The position numbers were made by a program, and so were the translations under genes. A DNA stretch of 64,000 nt. Source: Rhizobium lusitanum (GTDB lineage Bacteria; Pseudomonadota; Alphaproteobacteria; Rhizobiales; Rhizobiaceae). The notes beneath the pieces were generated by a model, which was given only the letters and a program-made list of their open reading frames with translations, had not been told where the DNA came from and searched no databases. Below, piece after piece: positions 55,325 to 64,000 of this stretch. Where the stretch lies: NCBI RefSeq assembly GCF_014189535.1, contig NZ_CP050307.1, forward strand, positions 1,178,001 through 1,242,000, read 5' to 3'. Each line of letters starts with the position of its first letter. Within the stretch, counting starts at the first letter, position 1.

Positions 55325-56137
55325 ATGCACGAACGCGAACGCCATCGCATTATTTTGAGCGCCGTACAGGAAAAACCTGTCGTGACGATTCAGGATATCT
55401 CTGAATTGACCGAGGCCTCTGAAGCGACGATCCGCCGTGATATCGCAGCCCTGCATGTACAGGGAAAGATCCGGCGCGTGCGTGGCGGCGCCGAATCGAT
55501 CCATCCCCCGCAGCTCGGCAATCTGGCCGGCCGACCCTTCCGTGTTTCAGAAGGCGTCAATATCGATAAGAAACGCGCAATAGCGCGCAAGGCCGCCGAA
55601 TTGTGCAATCCGGGCGACGCCATCATCATCAATGGCGGCACGACGACATTCCAGCTCGTCCACTATATCTCAGCCTTCCGGCTGCAGGTGATGACCAATT
55701 CCTTCGCGATCGCCGAACATCTGGTCAAGCATTCGAAAAACACGGTGACGGTTCCAGGCGGCGCGATCTATCGCGAGCAAAGCCTGATCCTGTCACCCTT
55801 CGACAATGACACGACCCGGAATTTCTACGCGCGGCGCATGTTCATCGGTGCCCAGGGCGTCGGCCCGCTCGGCATCATGGAGGCGGACGCGTTGCTGATC
55901 CAGAGCGAGCAGAAGCTGATGCGCCAGGCCGACGAACTGATCGTCATGGTCGATTCCAGCAAGTTCAAGCAGCGCTCCAGCCTGATTCTGTGTCCGCTCG
56001 AACAGGTGACGACCATCATCACCGACGACGGCATTTCAGCGGAGACCGTAAGGATGATCGAGAACGCGGGCGTATCACTGATCATAACAAGCATTTCGGC
56101 ACAGGTCGAAGAGGAGGATTCCCCATCAGTCGCGTGA
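55325..56137 (+). CDS. rhaR: DeoR-family regulator of rhamnose use
   Basis: This 270-residue repressor has an N-terminal helix-turn-helix (ERHRIILSAVQEKPVVTIQDISELTEASEATIRRDIAALHVQGKIRRVRGGAE) and a sugar-phosphate sensing domain (NGGTTTFQLVHYI; DSSKFKQRSSLILCPLEQVTTIITDDG). AAGGAGGAA precedes the ATG at 55325. In Rhizobium leguminosarum the equivalent protein negatively regulates both rhamnose operons. Here it heads rhaRSTPQUK. Confidence 0.93.
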   Translation: MHERERHRIILSAVQEKPVVTIQDISELTEASEATIRRDIAALHVQGKIRRVRGGAESIHPPQLGNLAGRPFRVSEGVNIDKKRAIARKAAELCNPGDAIIINGGTTTFQLVHYISAFRLQVMTNSFAIAEHLVKHSKNTVTVPGGAIYREQSLILSPFDNDTTRNFYARRMFIGAQGVGPLGIMEADALLIQSEQKLMRQADELIVMVDSSKFKQRSSLILCPLEQVTTIITDDGISAETVRMIENAGVSLIITSISAQVEEEDSPSVA

Positions 56138-56191
56138 GGTTCGCGGCTGTTGCGGAGTGAGCATAGCCTATCAACTTTGGGAGGAAGAGAC

Positions 56192-57187
56192 ATGAATATT
56201 GCAAAGAAACTGGCGGTTGGCGTAGCGCTCGCCGCGGCACTGATGGCCAGCACGGCAAGTGCGAAGGACATCAAGATCGGCCTCGTGGTGAAGTCGCTCG
56301 GCAACGGCTTCTTCGAAGCGGCCAACAAGGGCGCACAGGAAGCTGCCAAGGAACTCGGCGGCGTCCAGGTGATCTATACCGGCCCGACCTCGACGACGGC
56401 TGAAGGCCAGATCGAAGTCATCAATTCGCTGATCGCGCAGGGCGTCGACGCCATCGCCATCTCCGCCAATGATCCGGACGCCGTCGTCCCTGCCCTGAAG
56501 AAGGCAACGCAGCGCGGCATCAAGGTCATTTCCTGGGATTCCGGCGTTGCAAAGGCCGGCCGCATCCTGCAGCTGAACCCGTCTTCGAACGCGCTGATCG
56601 GCAAGATGTGCCTGACGCTCGCCAAGGATCATCTTGACGGCGGCAAGGGCGATTTCGCCATCCTGTCGGCCACCACCACCTCGACCAACCAGAACATCTG
56701 GATCGGCGAGATGAAGAAGCAGCTGAAGGACTTCCCGGGCCTCAACCTCGTCACCACCGTCTATGGTGATGACCTCTCGGACAAGAGCTACCGCGAAGCC
56801 CAGGGCCTTCTGACCTCGCATCCGGAAGTAAAGGTCATCGTCGCTCCGACCACCGTCGGCGTGCTGGCCGCCTCGCAGGCCGTCAAGGATGCCGGCAAGA
56901 TCGGCAAGGTCTACGTGACCGGTCTCGGCCTCCCGTCAGAAATGGCCGGCGCCATCAAGTCGGGTGCGACGAAGGAATTCGCGATCTGGAACCCGATCGA
57001 CCTCGGCTACTCGGCAACCCAGATCGCTTATCGCCTCGTCAAGGGTGAAACCACCGGCAAGCCGGGCAGCGAGATCAATGCCGGCCGCATGGGCAAGATC
57101 AAGGTCGGCGAAGACAGCGAAGCCGCCATGGCCGATCCCTTCGTCTACAACGCTACGAATATCGATCAGTTCTCCAAGGTTTTCTGA
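56192..57187 (+). CDS. rhaS: Rhamnose ABC transporter substrate-binding protein
   Basis: This 331-residue periplasmic sugar-binding protein of the RbsB family has a signal peptide (MNIAKKLAVGVALAAALMAS, cleavage near ASA-KD). The core reads KIGLVVKSLGNGFFEAANKGAQEAAKELGG, DAIAISANDPDAVVPALKKA and IKVISWDSG. GGGAGGAAG is upstream of the ATG. It delivers L-rhamnose to RhaP/RhaQ. Confidence 0.94.
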   Translation: MNIAKKLAVGVALAAALMASTASAKDIKIGLVVKSLGNGFFEAANKGAQEAAKELGGVQVIYTGPTSTTAEGQIEVINSLIAQGVDAIAISANDPDAVVPALKKATQRGIKVISWDSGVAKAGRILQLNPSSNALIGKMCLTLAKDHLDGGKGDFAILSATTTSTNQNIWIGEMKKQLKDFPGLNLVTTVYGDDLSDKSYREAQGLLTSHPEVKVIVAPTTVGVLAASQAVKDAGKIGKVYVTGLGLPSEMAGAIKSGATKEFAIWNPIDLGYSATQIAYRLVKGETTGKPGSEINAGRMGKIKVGEDSEAAMADPFVYNATNIDQFSKVF

Positions 57188-57260
57188 TCAAAGCCTCGTT
57201 CGCAGCTTTCCGGCGGCCTCGGCCGCCGGACTTGGTTTCACCCTATTCGGTACATTGCTG

Positions 57261-58796
57261 ATGACCACAGTCCTTCAACGACCCGCCACAGGTACGCCAA
57301 TGGTGGACAGTACAGCCATTCTGGAAATGCGCGGCATTTCGCAGATCTTTCCCGGCGTGAAGGCGCTCGACGGCGTCAGCATCTCGCTCTACCCCGGCAA
57401 GGTCACCGCGCTTATCGGCGAAAACGGCGCCGGCAAGTCGACGCTCGTCAAGATTCTCACCGGCATCTATCGCCCGAACGAAGGTGAAGTTCTCGTCGAC
57501 GGCAAGCCGACCACGTTTCATAACGCCCAGGCCGCCATCGACGCCGGCGTCACCGCCATTCACCAGGAAACCGTGCTCTTCGACGAGCTGACGGTCGCCG
57601 AAAACATCTTTCTTGGCCACGCGCCGCGCACGAAATTCCGCACCATCGACTGGAAGACGATGAACAGCCGGGCACGGCTGTTGCTGGAATCGCTGGAAAG
57701 CACCATCGATCCGTCGATCCGCCTGAAGGACCTCTCCATCGCGCAGCGCCATCTCGTGGCGATCGCCCGCGCGCTGTCGATCGAGGCCCGCATCGTCATC
57801 ATGGATGAGCCAACCGCGGCTCTTTCCCGCAAGGAAATCGACGACCTTTTCCGGATCGTCGGCAACCTGAAGGCCCAGGGCAAAGCCATCCTCTTCATCA
57901 GCCACAAGTTCGACGAAGTCTATGAAATCGCCGATAATTTCGTCGTCTTCCGTGACGGCCGCGCTGTTGGCAATGGCCGGCTCAAGGAGACGCCGCAGGG
58001 CGAGATCGTCCGCATGATGGTCGGACGCGACGTGAAGGATGCTTTCCCAAAGGTACAAGTCGCCATCGGCGATACCGTGCTCGAAGTCGCCAACTATTGC
58101 CACCGCACCGAATTCCGCGACATTTCCTTCAAGCTGCGCCGTGGCGAAATCCTTGGCGTCTACGGCTTGATCGGCGCTGGTCGCTCCGAGCTCTGTCAAT
58201 CACTGTTCGGCATCACCAGACCGCTCTCCGGTAAGCTGACGCTGAACGGCGAGGACATCCGTATCCATTCGCCGCAGGATGCCATCCGCGCCGGTATCGT
58301 CTACGTACCGGAGGAGCGCGGCCGTCACGGTCTGGCGCTGCCGATGCCGATTTATCAGAACATGTCGCTGCCGTCGCTCGGACGCACCTCGCGCAAAGGC
58401 TTCCTGAAGGCAGCCGACGAGTTCGCGCTCGCCCGCAAATATGCCGAACGGCTGGACCTGCGCGCCGCCGCCTTGTCGGTGCCGGTCGGCACGCTGTCAG
58501 GTGGCAACCAGCAGAAGGTTGTCATCGGCAAATGGCTGGCGACGCAGCCGAAGATCATCATCCTCGACGAGCCGACCAAGGGTATCGACATCGGCTCCAA
58601 GGCCGCCGTTCACGGCTTCATCAGCGAACTGGCAGCGGAAGGCCTCAGCATCATCATGATCTCCTCCGAACTTCCCGAAATCATCGGCATGTCGGACCGG
58701 GTTCTGGTGATGAAGGAGGGGCTATCGGCCGGCCTCTTCGATCGCGAGGGGCTGACACCGGAAACGCTGGTTCGCGCCGCCACGGGCAATGCATAG
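57261..58796 (+). CDS. rhaT: Rhamnose ABC transporter ATP-binding protein
   Basis: This ~511-residue ATPase has two RbsA-like domains. The first is complete (GENGAGKST; DLSIAQRHLVAIARAL; VIMDEPTAALS). The second has a degenerate Walker A (GLIGAGRSEL) but a good signature (LSGGNQQK) and Walker B (IIILDEPTKGID), as is normal for the family. Starts at 57261 and 57300 are both possible, and neither has a strong ribosome site. It powers RhaPQ. Confidence 0.93.
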   Translation: MTTVLQRPATGTPMVDSTAILEMRGISQIFPGVKALDGVSISLYPGKVTALIGENGAGKSTLVKILTGIYRPNEGEVLVDGKPTTFHNAQAAIDAGVTAIHQETVLFDELTVAENIFLGHAPRTKFRTIDWKTMNSRARLLLESLESTIDPSIRLKDLSIAQRHLVAIARALSIEARIVIMDEPTAALSRKEIDDLFRIVGNLKAQGKAILFISHKFDEVYEIADNFVVFRDGRAVGNGRLKETPQGEIVRMMVGRDVKDAFPKVQVAIGDTVLEVANYCHRTEFRDISFKLRRGEILGVYGLIGAGRSELCQSLFGITRPLSGKLTLNGEDIRIHSPQDAIRAGIVYVPEERGRHGLALPMPIYQNMSLPSLGRTSRKGFLKAADEFALARKYAERLDLRAAALSVPVGTLSGGNQQKVVIGKWLATQPKIIILDEPTKGIDIGSKAAVHGFISELAAEGLSIIMISSELPEIIGMSDRVLVMKEGLSAGLFDREGLTPETLVRAATGNA

Positions 58797-58806
58797 GGAG
58801 GATTGG

Positions 58807-59811
58807 ATGCCACGCATCCTCAAAAGACGCGAAACGCTGCTTTTTGCCATCATCATCGTGATGATCGCGGGCTTTGCGACGCGCGCGGCCGGCTTTGCCG
58901 AGCCTAGCAATCTCGCCAACATCTTCAACGACACCTCTATCCTGATCATCCTGGCGCTGGCGCAGATGACCGTCATCCTGACGAAATCGATCGATCTTTC
59001 CGTCGCCGCCAATCTCGCCTTCACCGGCATGGCTGTTGCGATGCTGAACGCCGCTTATCCCGACCTGCCGCTGATCATCCTGGTGATCACCGCCATCGGC
59101 ATGGGCGCGGCGCTCGGCGCCATCAACGGCTATCTCGTCTGGGCGCTGGAAATCCCGCCGATCGTCGTGACGCTCGGCACGCTGACCATCTATCGCGGGA
59201 TGGCCTTCGTGCTGTCCGGCGGCGCCTGGGTCAACGCCCATCAGTTCACGCCGGAATTCCTCAGCGTACCGCGCACGCCTCTGCTCGGCCTGCCCGTGCT
59301 TGCCTGGATCGGCATTGCCATCGTGCTGATGATGTATTTCGTGCTGCGCTATACACGCTTCGGTCGCTCGGCCTATGCCAGCGGCGGTAATCCGGTCGCG
59401 GCGGTCTATGCCGGCATCGATGTCGGCTGGACGCGCTTCCTTGCCTTCGTGCTATCGGGGGCGCTGGCGGGTCTTTGCGGCTATCTCTGGGTGTCGCGCT
59501 ACGCCGTCGCCTATGTCGACATCGCCAATGGTTTCGAGCTCGACAGCGTCGCCGCCTGCGTCATCGGCGGCATCTCGATTGCCGGAGGCGTTGGCTCAGT
59601 CGCCGGTACCGTGCTCGGCGCGCTGTTCCTCGGTGTGATCAAGAACGCCCTTCCCGTCATCGGCATTTCGCCGTTCACGCAGATGGCGATCTCCGGAACC
59701 GTCATCATCTTCGCCGTTGTCTTCAACGCCCGGCGTGAACGCAATCGCGGCCGCATCATCCTTCGGGATCAGGCGGCGAAAGAAGCCTCGATCAAGGAGG
59801 TCACCGCATGA
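58807..59811 (+). CDS. rhaP: Rhamnose ABC transporter permease
   Basis: This 334-residue inner-membrane permease of the RbsC/branched-chain type has about 8-10 hydrophobic segments, a KSIDLSVAANLAFTGMAVAML core and VACVIGGISIAGGVGSVAGTVLGALFLGVI. GGGAGGA is upstream of the ATG at 58807. The stop overlaps the rhaQ start (ATGA), showing tight coupling. Confidence 0.93.
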   Translation: MPRILKRRETLLFAIIIVMIAGFATRAAGFAEPSNLANIFNDTSILIILALAQMTVILTKSIDLSVAANLAFTGMAVAMLNAAYPDLPLIILVITAIGMGAALGAINGYLVWALEIPPIVVTLGTLTIYRGMAFVLSGGAWVNAHQFTPEFLSVPRTPLLGLPVLAWIGIAIVLMMYFVLRYTRFGRSAYASGGNPVAAVYAGIDVGWTRFLAFVLSGALAGLCGYLWVSRYAVAYVDIANGFELDSVAACVIGGISIAGGVGSVAGTVLGALFLGVIKNALPVIGISPFTQMAISGTVIIFAVVFNARRERNRGRIILRDQAAKEASIKEVTA

Positions 59812-60821
59812 GCATCGTTTCAGAAGCCCCTACGGAAAAGCGCAGCATTCCCGATCGTCTCGGCACGCCGTTCAAACGGATACTGGCCAGCTGGGAGGTG
59901 CTGTTGCTCGGTGTCGCCATCGCGATCTTCATTTTCAATTCGCTGGCGTCACCCTACTTCCTCGATCCGTATAATCTCTCGGACGCAACGTTCAATTTCA
60001 CTGAGAAGGCAATGATCGCCTTTGCCATGGCGCTGCTGGTCATCGCCGGCGAAATCGACCTTTCGGTTGCCGCCATCATCGCGCTTGCCTCGACCGCCAT
60101 GGGCGCTGCCGCACAGGCAGGCGTCGATACGGTCGGCCTCGTTGCCATCGGGCTCGGGGTCGGATTGCTCTGCGGCCTCTTCAACGGCTTCCTCGTCTCC
60201 GGGCTGAAACTGCCCTCGATCGTCGTCACCATCGGCACGATGAGCCTGTTTCGCGGCATTTCCTATATTGTGCTCGGCGACCAGGCTTACGGCAATTATC
60301 CCGACAGCTTCGCCTATTTCGGCCAGGGCTATGTCGTCTGGGTGTTCTCCTTCGAATTCGTCCTCTTCATCGTGCTGGCAATCATCTTCGCGATCGTGCT
60401 GCATGCCACCAATTTCGGCCGGCAGGTCTATACGATCGGCAATAATGATTTCGCCGCGCGCTTCTCCGGCATCCCGGTCGAGCGGGTCAAATTCATCCTG
60501 TTCCTGCTGACCGGCCTGATGAGCGGCATCGCCGCCGTGTGCCTCACCTCACGCCTCGGCTCGACGCGACCATCGATCGCGCTCGGCTGGGAGCTGGAAG
60601 TCGTGACCATGGTCGTCCTCGGTGGCGTCTCGATCCTCGGCGGCTCCGGTACGATCGGCGGCGTCGTCATCGCCGCCTTCGTCATGGGTCTTGTGACCTT
60701 CGGCCTCGGCCTGCTCAACGTACCCGGCATCGTCATGTCGATCTTCATCGGCCTGCTCCTGATCATAACCATCGCCCTGCCGATCGTCGCAAAACGCATC
60801 AAGACCATGAGCTCCAAATGA
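59808..60821 (+). CDS. rhaQ: Rhamnose ABC transporter permease
   Basis: This 337-residue RbsC-type permease pairs with RhaP in the membrane. The core segments are [43 protein letters not shown] and [35 protein letters not shown]. Both its start and its stop overlap neighbours by 4 bases. Confidence 0.93.
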   Translation: MSIVSEAPTEKRSIPDRLGTPFKRILASWEVLLLGVAIAIFIFNSLASPYFLDPYNLSDATFNFTEKAMIAFAMALLVIAGEIDLSVAAIIALASTAMGAAAQAGVDTVGLVAIGLGVGLLCGLFNGFLVSGLKLPSIVVTIGTMSLFRGISYIVLGDQAYGNYPDSFAYFGQGYVVWVFSFEFVLFIVLAIIFAIVLHATNFGRQVYTIGNNDFAARFSGIPVERVKFILFLLTGLMSGIAAVCLTSRLGSTRPSIALGWELEVVTMVVLGGVSILGGSGTIGGVVIAAFVMGLVTFGLGLLNVPGIVMSIFIGLLLIITIALPIVAKRIKTMSSK

Positions 60822-61144
60822 CCGCATCTCTCGAACGCCACGCTTTCAAGATGACGCTCAATCCCGGCATGGAAGCCGAGTACCGGAAGCGCCATGACGA
60901 GATCTGGCCGGAACTGGTCGAGCTACTGCATCAGGCCGGTGCCAGCGACTATTCCATCCATCTCGACCGCGAGACCAACACGCTATTCGGCGTCCTCACG
61001 CGACCCAGGGATCACACGCTAGCGAGCCTTCCAAACCACCCCGTCATGAAGAAATGGTGGGCGCATATGGCCGATATCATGGCCACCAACCCCGACAACT
61101 CGCCCGTTCAGAGCGATCTCGTCACGGTCTTTCATCTGCCATGA
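60818..61144 (+). CDS. rhaU: L-rhamnose mutarotase
   Basis: This 108-residue dimeric ferredoxin-like mutarotase interconverts alpha- and beta-L-rhamnose. Family residues are visible: [24 protein letters not shown] (active histidine), [17 protein letters not shown] and the paired tryptophans in [11 protein letters not shown]. The ATG at 60818 overlaps the rhaQ stop, and the stop overlaps rhaK by 4 bases. A longer frame upstream is only an overlap with rhaQ. Confidence 0.95.
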   Translation: MTASLERHAFKMTLNPGMEAEYRKRHDEIWPELVELLHQAGASDYSIHLDRETNTLFGVLTRPRDHTLASLPNHPVMKKWWAHMADIMATNPDNSPVQSDLVTVFHLP

Positions 61145-62526
61145 CCGCTACGCCAACCTATCGCCGCATCGCCGTTCTCGACATCGGCAAGACCAATGCC
61201 AAGGTGGTGGTGCTCGACGCACAAAGTGGCGCCGAGATCGCCGCCGTGCGAACCGCCAATACCGCGCTGAAGACTGGCCCCTATCCGCACTACGATATCG
61301 AGCGGCTGTGGGATTTCGCGATCGCGGCACTAAAGGGATTTGCTGAAACACCCGGCTTTGATGCGATATCGATCACCACCCATGGCGCCTCGGCCGTGCT
61401 TCTTGCCGCAGACGGCAGTCTTGCCATGCCGGTGCTCGACTACGAGCACGCCTATCCGGACGCCGTGCGCGATGCTTATGAGCGCCTGCGTCCACCCTTC
61501 AGCGAGACCTTTTCGCCGAAGCTTTCGGGCGGACTCAATGTCGGCGCGCAGATCCATTATCAGAAGAGCCAATTTCCTGATGATTTCGCCAGTGCCCGCG
61601 CCATCCTTACCTATCCGCAATACTGGGCCTTCCGGCTGACCGGCGTCGCCGCCAACGAGGTAACCTCGCTCGGCTGCCATACCGATCTCTGGAATCCGAC
61701 GACCGGAGCCTATTCCTCGCTCGTCGATACGCTCGACATTCGTCCCCTGATGGTGCCGATCCGCTCGGCCTTCGACGCTCTCGGACCTGTCCTGCCCAGG
61801 GTCGCCACGGAGATCGGCGTGGATACGCCGGTTCCGGTCCATTGCGGCATTCACGATTCCAATGCCTCGCTGCTGCCGCATCTGGTGGAGAACGAGGCGC
61901 CCTTCGCTGTCGTATCGACCGGCACCTGGGTAATCAGCTTCGCCGTCGGCGGCGATCTCGAGCATCTCGATCCCAAACGCGATGCGCTCGCCAATGTCGA
62001 TGCCTATGGCCGCGCGGTCCCTTCCTCGCGCTTCATGGGCGGGCGAGAATTCGAGATTCTCGCGGGCGAAATCGGGCAGGCGGATCCCGATGCCATCGAA
62101 GCTTCGCTCGAGACCGTGATCGGCAAGGGCCTCATGCTGCTGCCAAACGTGGTCGAGGGATCCGGCCCCTTCCCCGGCAAGAAAATGCGCTGGATCGGTG
62201 ATGCATCTGTAAGCCCTGCGGAACGGCTCGCCGCCGCCAGCCTTTATCTGGCGCTGATGACGCAAGCCTGCCTCGGTCTGATCGGCGCCAAGGGGCCGAT
62301 TTTTGTCGAAGGACCTTTTGCCCTCAACCGGGCCTATCTTTCAGCGCTTTCAGCGCTGACGGGGTCCGATGTCGTAGCCCTACCCGGCTCGACGGGGACC
62401 AGCCAGGGCGCCGCGCTGCTGACCGGCATCAGGCCAGCCGCTGCGATGGCGAGCCAGCCTATCCGGGCCGAGCTGCGGGGTCTGCAAAACTACCGCGAAG
62501 CTTGGCTCCGGGCATTGGCAGAATAA
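61141..62526 (+). CDS. rhaK: Rhamnulokinase-type FGGY kinase
   Basis: This 461-residue sugar kinase of the FGGY/ASKHA fold has [16 protein letters not shown] (phosphate 1), [14 protein letters not shown] and [15 protein letters not shown] (C-terminal nucleotide site). It phosphorylates L-rhamnulose. In R. leguminosarum RhaK is also needed for rhamnose transport, so the close coupling to rhaSTPQU is meaningful. The start overlaps the rhaU stop (ATGA). Confidence 0.93.
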   Translation: MTATPTYRRIAVLDIGKTNAKVVVLDAQSGAEIAAVRTANTALKTGPYPHYDIERLWDFAIAALKGFAETPGFDAISITTHGASAVLLAADGSLAMPVLDYEHAYPDAVRDAYERLRPPFSETFSPKLSGGLNVGAQIHYQKSQFPDDFASARAILTYPQYWAFRLTGVAANEVTSLGCHTDLWNPTTGAYSSLVDTLDIRPLMVPIRSAFDALGPVLPRVATEIGVDTPVPVHCGIHDSNASLLPHLVENEAPFAVVSTGTWVISFAVGGDLEHLDPKRDALANVDAYGRAVPSSRFMGGREFEILAGEIGQADPDAIEASLETVIGKGLMLLPNVVEGSGPFPGKKMRWIGDASVSPAERLAAASLYLALMTQACLGLIGAKGPIFVEGPFALNRAYLSALSALTGSDVVALPGSTGTSQGAALLTGIRPAAAMASQPIRAELRGLQNYREAWLRALAE

Positions 62527-62630
62527 ACGCCTCCTTTGTCCGAAATCCACGCATCGCTTCAATTGCGCTGAAAGGCACCTTTCACGATCATCTCCGCATC
62601 TGCTGATTGGCACGACAAGGAGAATTGACC

Positions 62631-63281
62631 ATGACCCAGGCAACCGAAACTATCGCCGGAATCAGGATACCGGACAGCCAGATGGCAAAGGCGGCGACGG
62701 AGTTGGTGCGTGACACCGAAACCGACCTTCTCTACCACCACTCCCGCCGTGTCTTTCTATTCGGCGCACTGACGGGAGAGCGCAAGAAGCTCAAATACGA
62801 TCCGGAACTGCTGTATATCGGCACCATGTTCCATGATATGGGCCTGTTCGACTCCCACGCCAGCGAGACCGAGCGTTTCGAGGTCGATGGCGCCAACGCC
62901 GCTCGTGACTTTCTGAAGGCCTATGACATATCCGAGCGCGATGTCGAGGATGTCTGGGATTCGATCGCATTGCACACAACACCCGGCATTCCGCAGCACA
63001 AGCGCCCGACAGTCGCTCTCGTCACCGCCGGCGTCGAGATGGACGTGCTCGGCATTGCCTATCATGATTTCACCGAAGAGCAGCGCCATGAGGTCTGCAC
63101 CTGCCATCCGCGCGGCCTGAAATTCAAGCACGGCATTCTCTCGGCCTTCTGCTACGGCACGATCAAGAAGCCGGACACCACCTTCGGCAACGTCAAGGCC
63201 GACGTGCTGGAGCGCATGGATCCGACCTACAAGCGAGTGAATTTTGCCGAAATGATCATGGATTCGGCCTGGGATAGCTGA
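62631..63281 (+). CDS. HD-domain protein, cyanamide-hydratase-like
   Basis: This 216-residue metal-dependent HD-domain protein has H-x-n-HD-n-D signatures: LLYHHSRRVFLFG, then YIGTMFHDMGLFD, with further histidines in DSIALHTTPGIP. The layout resembles the cyanamide hydratase/Ddi2 group, which adds water to cyanamide to give urea. Related HD proteins of unknown role are common in rhizobia. AAGGAG precedes the ATG at 62631. It is not part of the rhamnose operon by function. The convergent GlxA-type regulator next door may be linked to nitrogenous substrates. Confidence 0.75.
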   Translation: MTQATETIAGIRIPDSQMAKAATELVRDTETDLLYHHSRRVFLFGALTGERKKLKYDPELLYIGTMFHDMGLFDSHASETERFEVDGANAARDFLKAYDISERDVEDVWDSIALHTTPGIPQHKRPTVALVTAGVEMDVLGIAYHDFTEEQRHEVCTCHPRGLKFKHGILSAFCYGTIKKPDTTFGNVKADVLERMDPTYKRVNFAEMIMDSAWDS

Positions 63282-63292
63282 TCCCAACCAAA

Positions 63293-63320
63293 GGCCCGCA
63301 GGACATGGTGTCCGCGGGCC
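63293..63320. terminator. Bidirectional terminator-like hairpin
   Basis: GGCCCGC (63293-63299) pairs with GCGGGCC (63314-63320), and the stem continues inside with GGACA/TGTCC. It sits between two convergent genes, 11 bases after one stop and 4 bases from the other. T tracts are lacking. Confidence 0.55.
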
Positions 63321-63324
63321 ACGC

Positions 63325-64000
63325 CTAGCTCCGCCTGAAACTCGCTCGATATTGGTTTGGCGTCACGCCCAGACGCTTCGCAAAGACCTGCCGCATGCGC
63401 TGAACGTTGCCGAAGCCGCATTCGAAGGCGACGGCTTTCAGCGCAAGATCGCTTCCCTCCAGCAGATTGCGTGCCGCATCGACGCGCGCCTGTTCAACAA
63501 ATTCGGCCGGCGTCGTCTGAGCCTGCTGCACGAAAGTACGCGCGAAACTCCGCGGGCTCATGCCTGCCCGTTCCGCGAGATCGGAAACCGAGAGGCGGTC
63601 AGGCAGATGCGCCATGACATGCTGATAGACCTTGGCGATCGGGGAGCCCTCTTCCGCCGGCGCCGCAATGTAGGGGCTAAACTGCGACTGGCCGCCTTGC
63701 CGCTGTGCAACGACGACAAGGCGTTTGGCAACGGCGAGCGCGACAGGAGCGCCATGATCCTCATTGATGATGGCAAGGCCAAGATCGATGCCCGCAGTGA
63801 CGCCAGCAGAAGTCAGAAGCGCGCCATCGCGGATATAAATTCGATCGAAATCTACATTCGCCTCGGGAAACATCCGTGCCAGAACCGGCGCGTTCTGCCA
63901 GTGGGTGGTTACCCGCCGGCCCGCAAGAAGTCCCGCATGACCAAGCGCGAAGGCACCGGTACAGATCGAACCATAGCGTGCGGCCGCGCCGACGATCCTG
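63325..64000 (-). CDS. GlxA-family regulator (DJ-1 domain plus AraC HTH), N-terminus outside window
   Basis: On the minus strand the frame is open from the window edge and ends at 63325, giving the last ~224 residues. These hold the second half of a DJ-1/PfpI domain, with cysteine in GSICTGAFALGHAGLL and TSAGVTAGIDLGLAII. Two AraC helix-turn-helix motifs follow (LSVSDLAERAGMSPRSFARTF and LALKAVAFECGFGNVQRMRQVF). It is a paralogue of the regulator at 12345. The methionine at 63873 is internal, not the start. Confidence 0.9.
   Translation of the reverse strand, partial: RIVGAAARYGSICTGAFALGHAGLLAGRRVTTHWQNAPVLARMFPEANVDFDRIYIRDGALLTSAGVTAGIDLGLAIINEDHGAPVALAVAKRLVVVAQRQGGQSQFSPYIAAPAEEGSPIAKVYQHVMAHLPDRLSVSDLAERAGMSPRSFARTFVQQAQTTPAEFVEQARVDAARNLLEGSDLALKAVAFECGFGNVQRMRQVFAKRLGVTPNQYRASFRRS

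Overview
This window reads as a piece of a Rhizobium-type alphaproteobacterial genome (Rhizobiaceae). The DNA is GC-rich and gene-dense. ABC importers and GntR, ROK, AraC and DeoR regulators are abundant. The rhamnose locus has the rhizobial layout (rhaRSTPQUK divergent from rhaDI), a short FtsZ paralogue is present, and there is an alphaproteobacterial SOS box. No rRNA, tRNA, CRISPR array, replication origin, complete insertion sequence or phage was found. The accessory, catabolic character suggests a chromid, a megaplasmid or a variable chromosomal arm, but this is an inference.

Layout. 1-6636: assimilatory nitrate operon (nrtB partial, nrtC, nirB, nirD, nasA). 6736-7296: a small gene behind a GAAC-N7-GAAC (LexA) box and an RMF/CrpP-like gene. 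7354-8916: a frameshifted Tat-exported haloperoxidase-type hydrolase divergent from an OhrR-like MarR regulator, with twin TATCGCGATA palindromes between them. 8962-13928: an exported esterase, a short FtsZ, a DJ-1/GlxA regulator pair and a GNAT acetyltransferase. 13944-20422: an organosulfur scavenging operon (metQ-metN-metI, two SfnB-type oxidoreductases of which one is frameshifted, and an LLM monooxygenase). 20862-32701: a phospholipase-D-fold protein, an acetamidase, a CPA2 antiporter with a cyclic-nucleotide domain, a polyol dehydrogenase, two DHA2 multidrug exporters, a GntR regulator, a nucleoside deaminase and an ArsR-SRPBCC pair.

32967-49257 is the most system-like part. It holds a ROK regulator, an M81 (MlrC-like) metallopeptidase, a GntR regulator with a clear operator, a complete peptide-type ABC importer (one permease frameshifted in a T run), a gamma-glutamyltransferase, a DUF1028 protein, a glutathione peroxidase, a HpaI-type aldolase, a second ROK regulator and a second gamma-glutamyltransferase. 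I infer that it takes up and breaks down a gamma-glutamyl or otherwise unusual peptide. The substrate is unknown.

49258-51503 is a lower-GC strip with a 44-base inverted repeat, an unrecognised small ORF, a Crp/Fnr regulator and a Phd-VapC toxin-antitoxin pair. 51508-62526 is the complete L-rhamnose regulon: import (RhaSTPQ), mutarotation (RhaU), isomerisation (RhaI), phosphorylation (RhaK), aldol cleavage plus dehydrogenase (RhaD) and control by DeoR-type RhaR. The window ends with an HD-domain protein and the C-terminal part of a GlxA-type regulator.

Three genes carry what look like single frameshifts (7354-8332, 16564-17822, 38072-39018). Whether these are real lesions or base-calling errors cannot be decided from the sequence alone.
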